Assembly: GCA_021904315.1 (NCBI GenBank)
Contig: CM038919.1
Span: 1 to 64,000, forward strand
From: Sphagnum magellanicum
Lineage: Eukaryota > Streptophyta > Sphagnopsida > Sphagnales > Sphagnaceae
Length of the DNA stretch: 64,000 nt
Direction: 5' to 3'
How positions within the stretch are numbered: the first letter of the stretch is position 1; each line of letters starts with the position of its first letter. This document shows, in pieces, positions 23,995 to 34,634 of this stretch. The position numbers and the translations under genes were made by a program. The notes under the pieces are model-generated. The model was given only the letters and a program-made list of their open reading frames with translations, was not told the DNA's origin and did no database searches.

Positions 23995-24140
23995 GGATTT
24001 CATTGTTTAACCAATTATGCTACTCAAGCAACATCTACTCCTTACGGAATCTTAGGTGTCAAAGTATGGGTTTCATGTTTTTAACACGAAAAAAGGGACA
24101 AGTTGTGTTATATCCACAATGTACAAGATTTCATAAATAA
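23995..24140 (+). pseudogene. rps3-rpl16: Nuclear mitochondrial DNA fragment: rps3 end and rpl16 start
   Basis: The plus strand reads [15 protein letters not shown] followed by a stop, the C-terminus of plant mitochondrial ribosomal protein S3, then after a short gap GQVVLYPQCTRFHK and a stop, resembling the N-terminus of mitochondrial L16 beginning at a GTG. The rps3-rpl16 order is that of plant mitochondrial DNA. Upstream rps3 sequence is degraded. A better preserved, inverted copy lies at 44105-44345. Confidence 0.8.
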
Positions 24141-27100
24141 AAGTCTAATTTGAATGACCAAATATAACATCACATTTTACTCTAAATAAGGTACAACCCA
24201 ACTACGAAATACATTAGCATATGTCATAATCACACGCGAATGAATTCTTATTGGTGTAACTATTCACTTCTAATAAACATTTTAAGTTATCCTTTCGATT
24301 CATATAACCATCAAAATTATTATAATTTAAATATTCATAAGGTTGGGTCAACATTCAACCTTTGTTTTGTGTATTTGCCTCCCACCAAACCATATTTGCA
24401 AGTTTATTTGAAAATTGTTCTCCGCGCCCACTAACATTCAAAGAGTATAATATTTGGTCTCAAGTCTTTCAATAAAAGTCATATACTCCCCTTGGTGGAT
24501 CTTTAGATGGCATTTTCTATAGATAGAAATTTTTTTTCTATTTTATTGAGTTGTGATCTTAATAAAACCTTTCAAGGTAAAACTTTCAACTTTAAATTGA
24601 TATGTCTTACAAAATGTGCTTTCATATTTTCCATGATTTCACAAACAAAACACAAATCATCTAAAAAGAGAAATAAGAGAAAATATAATTCCCAATACAA
24701 GTTTAATATTTGTTGCCTTTTTACTTCCCCTATAAAAAGTGATGCCAAATTAGTATAATCTATATTGTAGGAGTAACCTTCAATATTGCCCTCAACTAGC
24801 TAGGTAATACTAGTCTATTTGTAGATAGTTTTTAATGTCAAATGTGCATATTTTCTTAATTTGAATTCATAGTTTTCATCAACCATTTTCGGTTTGAATA
24901 GAGGCTCAACGAACATTTTGATCCTTTCTTGTATTATCTTATCAACGGGGAAAGGTTTTTTTTTTAAATGCATCTTCCCCTTAATTTTTGGAATGAATTT
25001 TCTTCAAATCAATTGCAACTAAAAAGGTTTGTCCTTGAATAAGAAATATCATACCCTTAACTGTTGAAAGTGAAATTGTTGATTCCCAAAATCACGTTCC
25101 CATATTTGGATTTGATTTTGTGATATGTAGTTTTGTAGATATTTAAGTCAAATAAACTGTAATATTTATAATTCCACCGTAAGTCAATTTTCTATGACCT
25201 CTAATAAGTTTCTCCTTAAATTTTTCAACGTCCCTTGCAAGTGGCCAAGATTCCAACAAAATATAAGCTTTGGTCCCTTTTGGTAAAAAAATTTTAAATT
25301 GTTATTAAGTATTAAAACACCTTCGTCCCTAAACACCATTACAAAAGTGGGGTGCAGTTCATTAACCTAAATCACTATGGGACCTTAAAAATGAAATAAG
25401 TTCATTGCATTTTACTAATATCACCTTGAGGAAAGTTATTTCACTATAAAAATGTTCAAATTCATTCAAAATCTAATGAAAACCAAAATGAGATGCATTT
25501 TGATGTAGTGGAAGAAGGCAAAACAAGCTTCTTTTTAACTCCTTTTTTGGTATTCCAACAATTTCACCACTATTGTAATTATTTTTTTGCTAATGTTAGG
25601 CGATACCCCATTTCAAAAGGTGACAAGGCCAGGCTTGTTAGATTTGAAGTCATATGTCATAAGTTGTGGTGCTAATATATTTATTATTTTAATGTTGTTA
25701 TTGGACATTACAGGCCGAACATTTTTCTTCCGTATATTGTTTACATTGAAAAGAGGAATGTGTACCTCTAGCAATTTAAAGAATGAAACCATAGGCCTCT
25801 TAAGTAAAAGAACCTTCTTAGTGTATGAGTTTGACTTCAACTCTCCATTTTTACATTTTTTATAATGCATTTTTTTTCTTAAAGAAGAACGCGGGGGAAT
25901 CAAAACATATTATTAACAAATAACAAATGATGATAACATTATGGGTAGACAAAAATACATTCAGAGCACAACCAAATTGGCAATGGCAATGTGTTTAAAC
26001 AAATCAAATCTAGTTCACATACTAAATAAGTTAAATTGACCTATGTTAATTTTGCGTTATTAATGTCCATAAGTTCATATTAATTTTGTAAAATACAACT
26101 AAATGTGTTAGTACAATGGTTGAAGACTTAAACCCCAAAGTGGAAGTGATGGGTTCAAATCATTTCCTTGGAACCTATGCTATAGCTAGGCCATCTTGGT
26201 TAAATTAAGTAACCTAATGTAGGCTACTTAGGTTAAGATGTATAGGCTATTAACTAAGCTTAATTATATAGTCCTAATGGGGGAAAAAAAGGTTTTTTTT
26301 ATTTAGTCATGGAATTATTGGTAATCATGGCACGATGTGAGAAAAACAAATCCATGATTACCCATTCAAAAAAAAATTAAAAGATCTTTAAGGCACACCA
26401 CGATTATTAGAAAAATTTGTGATTACCCACCAATTATTTTTTTAGTGAAACATGTGACTATTGAAAATGACCAAAAAATATTTCACTAAAAATTTCATAA
26501 TCAACTAGTCATTTTTTTTACTTAAAGCAAAATAAATTATCAATGAGTGGATTTGGTCTTATTTCATTTAAAACCTAGTGAAATGTCATAATCAACTAGT
26601 CATTTTTAAACTTAAAGCGAAATAAATTATCAATGAGTGAATTTGGTTTTATTTCATTAAAAACCTAATGAATTTGAATAGTTACAAAAAACAAGATTTC
26701 TTGTTATTCAATTATTCATTCAAATTCATAAAGCATAAGTTATAATCAATTAAAGGGGCAGGAATGAAATTGGTAATTCCACTGCTAACCACAAAATTAT
26801 AAATCAAAGGCATAAAACAAGCTCTAATGAGACATGCCACACATTGTTAAAAAGACCTTTTCAAGAACTATAAGATGTTGTCTTCGTACTTTTAAAACAT
26901 GCTTGAAATGATGGACACATGAGCGTTTAAAAATTGGAATAACTAAAATCCTAATTTTGGGATTGCCATTTGGGAGTCCTAGAGAAAATGATATTTGGAT
27001 ATAGTTCCCATGGAGTATTATAGGGAGTGGTGCCTCCTCCCAAAGGTGTGGGTTGAATGAAACTTGTGTTTGAAGTTGTCCTTAATAAGTTTGCTACACC

Positions 27101-28295
27101 AATTACGTTCAACTTGCACCAATTACCTTTTTTATTCGGTTGTGTAAGTTGAACTCAATTTGAATTCTTGCTTATGAATTCGTCATAATTTCATCTCGAA
27201 GCTTCAACATGCCTTTTTATTCGTAAAGTGTTGTGAGCTAAAGAACATGTTTCATTTCCTTTTTGTGTTATTTTCATTTTAGCACCCACATTTGGGTCTT
27301 TCAAAAAGTTTGAAAGTTATGTCATTTGTGGTATCTGACATATGCAACTAGAATGATTGTAAGCTAAGGTGGCTCACTTTTTGCGTTGAATGAAGTTTTT
27401 TGTAGAATGTTGTGCATTTGCATCCAAATTACAACCTACAAAATCATTTATATATGAAATTTTTTATTGGGTTCATATTGTCAACAAATTAAAAAAACAT
27501 AAATTTGCACCCAAAAAATTCAACTTATGCACACTAACCTTGCCAAAATGAACTTACAAAGTTGAAAATATGGATAATGGATGTAACATGTACATCCATA
27601 TATGAACAATTCTTCGTGTGTTTTGAGGTTGAAATATCGTATAGGGATTTAATATATGTGATATCATACTACAAGGAATCTAGATTTTTTTTAAATGTCA
27701 AAAAATGATGACCCACAAAAAGTTATGGACTTTGAATGGCTTGAAATGGGTATGTATTATATCATATCATATTCAAATTTTTTTCAACGTTTAGATTTGA
27801 GGATTTTCTAAAATGATTCTTTTCATATGGACTTTCTCCATTACATTTTGATGTTTTTAAGGATTTCCAAACATGACATTTACTAGGTCAAATATTTTGA
27901 TATAGGTTTTGACATAAGTTTATAGAGTTTTTTAAGTGGGTGAACATTTAATAATCACATATTGTGATAATAAAATTTTAGAAATTAACAACCATGTCCA
28001 TCTGAATTCATAATTTTTTTGATAATGATTAGTAAGGAGGGATCCTATGCTAAAAATGAACCACCTTAACTTGCAACTGCCTGCCATGTTGTGTTCCATC
28101 CTTCTATGAATGTGGCTGACCTTTCAACTTGAATTTTTGTTTTCCAAAACTACTAAATTGTTTCCACCATTGATTTTTTCAACCTCTTTTCTTTCGCTAA
28201 GTCATTAGCATTCCTTCTTTTTCTAGGTAATTTGTCATTGAACATTTATTCTTTAGTCATTTTACTTCTTATGGTGACATCAATGTCACCAGATT
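24141..28295. other. AT-rich intergenic DNA, degraded repeats
   Basis: No intact gene. A minus-strand frame at 25903-25613 (KKVLLLKRPMVSFFK, VHIPLFNVNN) and its flanks may be part of a decayed mobile element but was not identified. A duplicated stretch of about 85 bp (AATCAACTAGTCATTTTT and CAATGAGTGRATTTGGT) occurs at about 26500 and 26590. Confidence 0.45.
26095..26180 (+). mobile_element. Possible tRNA-derived SINE head
   Basis: TTAGTACAATGGTTGAAG resembles an RNA polymerase III A box (TRGCNNARYNGG), and GGGTTCAAATC about 35 bp downstream resembles a B box (GGTTCRANNC). The spacing fits a tRNA-like promoter, but the flanking acceptor-stem pairing of a working tRNA is not visible, so a SINE relic is the better guess. 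No poly(A) tail or target duplication was confirmed. Confidence 0.35.
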
Positions 28296-28299
28296 CATT

Positions 28300-29060
28300 T
28301 CTAGAGTGACCATCTTCACATCAGTAATAAGTTTTGCTCTTTTTTTTTTGAAAAATTCCTTTGAAATGTCGTTTGCATTTATGAAAAATTTGGATAATTT
28401 GTCATATTTTGTCCATTCAGACCACAAATATGACATGCATAAGAAAAACCTCTTTGTGTCCTTTGATTTTGTGGAGCTACTTATATAGCTACCACTATAA
28501 GTTCCTCCTTCTTCTTACATGTCTCCACATTGTGATTATTCATTCCATAGTTGGTGCAATACTTGTTCATCTTTCTTATAGAACTTTATGCTTTTGCTAG
28601 TGTTGCAAGTTTACTAATTTGAGGTATTGAGAGTGCATTTTTAGCAATTAACATTCATTTTTCACACAATAATGCAAAAACCTCTTTGTGTTGTTATAAT
28701 GTTGCATGTTTCATCCTTGTAGTTGCAATTCAAATATATGATTATAACTTGTTGGAAACATAATCATTTAAAAAAATGTTTATGGTTGGTATTTGTAAAC
28801 CATGAACTAACTTTTGGGTCCTTTCATAATAAATTTCAACTGATTTTAATGATCTCTTCTATGTATATCTATTCATCATTCTAAATGTTTCTATGATGCT
28901 TACAAAATGTTTATATGAATTTTTAAAAATACAATTAAATTTTTTTAACATGTTATTATGACACCAGTATGATGTTGTATCCCTTAACATATACCTAAAT
29001 GCATTAATTATGTACTCCCCAGAGGTTTTTCCATTCACCTTCATTGCGAAATTGAACATT
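28300..29060 (-). mobile_element. Ty3/gypsy-like gag remnant with two zinc knuckles
   Basis: On the minus strand an upstream part (29059-28859) contains FAMKVNGKTSGEYI and FRYMLRDTTSYWCHN, like the gag core of plant retrotransposons. Downstream are two decayed CCHC knuckles: YCTNYGMNNHNVETC (about 28545-28500) and CHICGLNGQNMTNY (about 28430-28390). In each, conserved Cys or His codons are changed in ways explained by C-to-T or G-to-A transitions. Stops interrupt the frame throughout. No LTRs were found. Confidence 0.6.
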
Positions 29061-31835
29061 TTGATATGAGCATTTAGATCAACATTTTTTTATAATTTGG
29101 ATATTTCAGAGGTACCTTATTTAGTATACCAGAATGATTGTTTTTTATGTTCGTGATTCCTATAGCTCTTGTAAATGACATTGGAAATCCCTTCCTTGAT
29201 TACCATTTCTTAGTGGGAACTAGTTGGTTTACCTTTGTTAAATTGGGTTGTCTTTGAGCTCCAACAACTTCTAATGCTACCATTCTTGGTGTAATTGTGG
29301 TAATTCTCACTCACCCTACTCCCATTGGGTTTGTCACCATTAGAATCCAATGTCATGTAAAATGTGGATGTAATTATATCATTTCTAACTTGTTCCTTAT
29401 ATGATTTGATTGATGAATCGGTCTACTTCCCAATCCTACTTAACCTCTTAGCTCCACGTTTCATAATTTATTTTATAAGATAGGGTTTTTTGTTCTTATA
29501 TCTATGGTAGCTCTATAGATCTTTTTGCAAAATTTTGTAACTCCACATGTTTGGTAATGTTTTCTTATATGAAAAGGTACAAAAAGACAATCCATAATTG
29601 CACAAAAAAAATCTTTCATCTTCACAAAAAACACAAATGTTGGAAAATAATCTCACCATCTTTGGATATATAGACTCATGTTGTCTATGTTGGCTCCTCA
29701 CCTTGAAACAATCGATTTTGGATTTTTGTGGTGTGAGCAAGATTGTGATATTTCATCCAACACATTGACCTATGCTTCTTCATACACATTTGGCATTGGG
29801 TAATTTCCTTTAATCTCCTCAAGTACATTGGTGTTGGCAATATCTTCCACCTTTTAATCATCTATTGGTTCCTGGTATTCAAAAGATGCAAATTCATACA
29901 TAAAATTTAACTATGTACTCCTTAGATTATCTTTCCTTTTAAACTTGAAGAATCTTTTGGATGATCAGGTTTTATTTCATTCCATGTATTTTTTTATCCC
30001 AACGATTTTGCACCACATATGGTGGTTGAAAAATACATTGCACCCATTCATTTAAAACTTTAGACCATACCTCTTTCCTTAGAAGTTATCTTTTGTAATT
30101 AGGTCTCCTCTGTAAACCACCAATCAAGACCTCCTGCCTAACCATATTTGGTGGTTGAAATGGCTTGTAAACAATAAGTCTTTCTTTCATCCTAAAATCC
30201 ACCTTTCCAAAATCAAATTTTGATATGGGGTTTCGTAAGCCTTTACACACTCCCTTTCATTTTCATGATTTTCATTCTAGTTTATGTAATAACTTGACAA
30301 TTTGTTTCCTTTTCCAATTATTGTTTCAAATTTCAATTAATCATACAATTAATCTTGTTTTCCAACCCATACTCCTTCAAACCTATGTGAAAGATTTTGA
30401 CTGAAATGTTCATATCAAAATGTTCAAAAAAGCCATCAAGATAAACACAAAAACCAACAAAGTGAACAATATTAACTTGTTTGGTTTTACATTGAAAGAT
30501 AGTATTTTAAAGTGCCATAAGGTGAAAATTTTGTTCCATCATCTAAATTGCACCTTTGAAGAACTAGAATAAACTTTCTAGTAAACAATTTTCCAAATGG
30601 TGAATAATGACGAGGAGGTTTACATGTAATTTTGAAATAGAAAACAACAAATTACTGAACGAATGAAGGTTTATTATGAACAATTGTTAAAGTTAGTCAA
30701 TTATTTACAAGTTAAAATAATTAATGTGTTTAAAGTAGGATTATAAAAATACCTAAAATTATTGTAGTTGGTATTAAAAAAATACCTTAATAAAATGCAA
30801 AAACTCCAGTGTGGTTTGTTAAGAGAGTGGACCCTTGAGTTTAAAATACAATGTTTCAATAACCACATCTCAAGCCAATGCAATTATTAATGCAATGGTA
30901 CTTGTAGCAGTCAAACCAACTTTTCATTGTGAAAAAACATGTCATATAATAAAAACCTATCAAAGAATAAAAACACTTGTCATGTCAACAACCATAGCTA
31001 AATCTATAAAACTTGTAATAGGAGTCACAATGCAACATGTTAAACCAATAAGACATTTATTAAATATTCTTGTATTATTTGTTCATGTTTAAGACATAGT
31101 CTAAAGATTGCCTTAGGAAAGTTGAGATGCAAAACATATGTTTAAAAATAAATTGGTTATGACCACTTCAACAATATCAACAACTTTTCAATGTGGTACA
31201 TGTTATCCAAAGCTAAACTTTAAGATACAAATTTTGAAACATTGAAACCAATGAAAACCTGTCATGGATGCCAATATCCATACACATTATGTCGTTTACA
31301 TCATGCTTGCATTAGCATAGTTCACTATTTATTAATTATAAGTTTATTATAAATAAATTTTTAGATAATTCCTAATCAACTCTCAGTTAATTATAGTTCA
31401 TTTTTAGTCAACTCATAATTAAAGTCTTAATTAAATATTAATTAACTCATAAAATTTCCAATTAAATCTCAATTAATTTTTAATTAATTCATAATTTAAA
31501 ATGTTTTCAAGAAGTTTCCTTAATCAATGCACACATGAAAAACTTTCATAGAAACATCTTTGAGCTAAGTCCCCCCATGGGTATAAATAAAAATAAAACC
31601 TCTCATTACTTTTAGTTTGTTCAACACTAGTCTGAAATACAATCTTGCCTCATAATTTTATCTTATTTTGTTTTGTTCACAGTTTAAAGCTTTAACATTA
31701 TGAAAATATGATTTCACATTTGTTTAGCACATCTTATGTTATTGTTCGTGTCCTTTGTGTTCATGTCTTTGAGTTGCATATCTTATCTTGTTTTTTTTTG
31801 GGTTAAACTGTGACTTGTTTTTCCATCCATTGCTT
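29061..31835. other. AT-rich intergenic DNA
   Basis: No recognised gene. The flank at 29060-30300 may extend the gag remnant. At about 31320-31500 there is a very AT-rich stretch of short imperfect repeats (TTAATTAACTCATAA-type). Confidence 0.45.
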
Positions 31836-31839
31836 TTGT

Positions 31840-32425
31840 AATTTTTTGCACCCGTGACAAAACTAAAGGAGTTACTAATTGGCAAAGGAAAGACCGAATG
31901 TGAAATTCATATATGGAGGTAGTTAGACAAATATAGAATAAACTTAAAGTGTTTGACAAATCTATTATTCCAAATGGGTTCTTACAATCAATTCCAGCTG
32001 GGTTATTGACAACAATCAATAATAATGAATTGATCATAACAAATAAACCTGCTAAGGTACCCTTCACAACTTGTTCCAACAAAATTATTATCCAGAAAAG
32101 CTGAAAGTACAAAGCTAACCTTGGAATGGATTGTTAAGGATATGAACAAGTATAACAAATATTTAATACCAAGTATGTCATTAATGTTAGACAATTGTTG
32201 TGAGTTATACCTGAGATCAAACAATACATCTTGTGTCTAGTTGAAACTTTCCAACAAAGAATAATTGAATCGGTGTTAATCAAACTTACAGTGGCTGCAA
32301 TGGCCATCAATCATCAAATGGTGATTATACAAGTTTAGGTTGGATGGAGCATTATTAAAAACGTATTTTTGAATAGAGGATCTAGAGTTAACATCATTAC
32401 AAAAAATTATGAGTGTAGTTAGGTT
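31840..32425 (+). mobile_element. Ty3/gypsy-like pol fragment, aspartic protease region
   Basis: The plus strand reads ESTKLTLEWIVKDMNKYNK at about 32110-32165 and VGWSIIKNVFLNRGSRVNII at about 32338-32400. The latter matches the retrotransposon protease region, where the active site is DGGS or DxGS; here it reads NRGS, so the catalytic Asp is lost. Several stops interrupt it. It lies opposite in orientation to the gag remnant at 28.3-29.1 kb and so belongs to another insertion. Confidence 0.5.
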
Positions 32426-32452
32426 TGTCTAAACTCTAAACCCTAAACCCAT
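32426..32452. repeat. Short interstitial telomere-like tract
   Basis: TCTAAACCCTAAACCCATAA sits at the end of the protease fragment: about two and a half telomere units, possibly a break-repair scar. Confidence 0.6.
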
Positions 32453-32499
32453 AAAAAGGTCAGTGCTAGGGAGTTTGGAACATTTTCAGTTTATATTGT

Positions 32500-33400
32500 A
32501 CATTCAATGAAGCAACATTAAAGAAAGAGGGGTAACCTGCTTCCAAGATACTTTCAGTAGCCTGCAAGCTAGAACAATTATCTTCACCTATGAGGAGGGT
32601 GCATCCTGATGCAATAAGCAGTGTATCACACCTCGCCCCTTTATTCATAGTGTGGGAGACATTGCTGCCGATCTTCCTTTCACTACAATTGAACAACAGC
32701 TCATGCAGAAAGGAATGTCAGCTATAGTAGTGAAATGAGCAAAAGAGACCTGTAAAGATGGATGCAATGTGGAATGATATGTTCACCTTGGATACTGGAT
32801 GAAGCTGTGTCTGAGGTCCTTCATGGCTGCCGACAACATCAGAGGGAGTTCTGAATCATCTGCCTGAATTAAAAACCTCTGTATCATGGCACCATTTCCT
32901 TCAAATGGCAGTGTAGGCTTTCCCATCAGAGGTATCTTTCCACACTGCTCAGGAAAGAGTACCTTTGTTAGGTCATGCTGACTTTGTGGAAGTTCAGGCA
33001 GTTGTGGGGGCAGCATGTACTCCATCAAGTCTTGAGAAAAATCTTTATAATCTGCTAAAAATTGAATACAAATAAAACAAAAAAATTGGTCAAGAATTGA
33101 GGAGATGGGATAAAATACCATACAAAAACACTGCAAAAATGACCTAAGGAGGATGAGATATGGGAGTTTTTTTAACTTTACACAATCCAAGGAACCTAAC
33201 AGACCAAGAAAAATCAACCAAGCAAGGATTTCCTTCACCAACTTGTTGTACCAAGCTGTTGTGGTGTCCAGATTTCATGAGCAGAAGTTTCCACTGTCCC
33301 AGCTGGAGTTCTTGATAGGGCAACATACTTGAAGATTGAACGAACGCCTTGCCAAATGCCTTGACAACTATCTCCACCACACCAGGTCCGCTACAGTTCT
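32500..33400 (-). pseudogene. CRN-like REase-kinase paralog, truncated
   Basis: Segments on the minus strand align with the intact gene at 34606-36267: KLLLMKSGHHNSLVQQV (about 33280-33235), LPQSQHDLTKVLFPEQCGKI with FLIQADDSELPL (about 33000-32850), and a final part with DTLLIASGCTLLIGED (about 32640-32575). A plausible GTGAAG donor near 33240 and a TTTTTAG acceptor near 33053 suggest an intron absent from the intact paralog. The motif PD...ExK of the intact gene is CD...ExN here, so the nuclease site is lost; an in-frame stop precedes this part and the kinase region is missing. A non-functional duplicate. Confidence 0.7.
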
Positions 33401-33857
33401 TCCTCGATAGGGTGGGAGTTATATACTACAGAACAACTGCAAGTGTTGCCCACAAACCAGCTAAAAGTCCTTGTTCTGTGATATGAGAATGACAGAAGCA
33501 CAATTTCTTTGGCGAATAGTGAAGAGCTGGTTTTGAGTTGTTCAGCAGAACTTCAGATGCCCCCATCAACACAACAGACTTTTCTCTGTCATGAAAGAGC
33601 TAACTTAAACCATGCATCCAAGACAGCCAGTTCAAATTATTCAAGGCAGCATTGACCATGAAAACAAAGAAACTGCCATACTTGTCCTGCACTAGTTTTC
33701 AGCTGTTTCAAGAAGATTAGGACAAGGTTTAAAGAAATGCCCTTAAGCTGATTCCTCCACAACAGCTCAAAGCTGAACTTGAACAAGGATAATATATGCA
33801 CATTTTGCAAGTCGTGACAAATCAAACAATTAGTTGATCATCCTTCCTCTTAGGCGG

Positions 33858-33900
<43 letters not shown>

Positions 33901-34004
33901 TCCAAAGCTACAGTTGTTCACATCCCCTGTTCCTATCTCTCCTTACTGCCACCTAAGAAATGATTTTAAATGCTCCAAACATCAGGTTGGTCTTTGCACT
34001 TCCT
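33401..34004. other. Spacer with (AG)n microsatellite
   Basis: Holds an (AG)n microsatellite of about 19 units at 33860-33897. No additional gene is recognised; the upstream exon(s) of the truncated paralog may lie here. Confidence 0.5.
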
Positions 34005-34634
34005 CTCCTTCAACAGTCCCTACCCAATTAGCAATGGCATCACAAATCCAATCACCATATCCTAATTCCTCTCCTTCAAGTGTCCCTGCCCAATTAGCAA
34101 TGGCATCACAAATCCAATCACCATATCCTAAGAAACATGAAACACAGGTAGCCAACCAGTTCCAGGACATAAGGTATCTCACCTACAGAACGGGATCTGA
34201 CAGCCATTCCTCTCCTTCAAGTGTCCCTGCCCAATTAGCAATGGCATCACAAATCCAATCACCATATCCTAAGAAACATGAAACACAGGTAGCCAACCAG
34301 TTCCAGGACATAAGGTATCTCACCTACAGAACGGGATCTGACAGCCATTCCTCTCCTTCAAGTGTCCCTGCCCAATTAGCAATGGCATCACAAATCCAAT
34401 CACCATATCCTAAGAAACATGAAACACAGGTAGCCAACCAGTTCCAGGACATAAGGTATCTCACCTACAGAACGGGATCTGACAGCCATTCCTCTCCTTC
34501 AAGTGTCCCTGCCCAATTAGCAATGGCATCACAAATCCAATCACCATATCCTAAGAAACATGAAACACAGGTAGCCAACCAGTTCCAGGACATAAGGTAT
34601 CTCACCTACAGAACGGGATCTGACAGCCAAGGAT
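34005..34634. repeat. 141-bp minisatellite at the 3' end of the CRN-like gene
   Basis: Four near-identical 141-bp units start at 34071, 34212, 34353 and 34494, preceded by a 66-bp partial unit at 34005. On the minus strand each carries codons matching the C-terminus of the adjacent gene (WLSDPVL and TAG), immediately followed by GTGAGA, a donor-like site, then 55 bp later TTTCTTAG, an acceptor-like site. The unit is therefore a duplicated exon-end plus candidate mini-intron. The 279-codon plus-strand frame through the array exists because 141 is a multiple of three. Confidence 0.95.
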
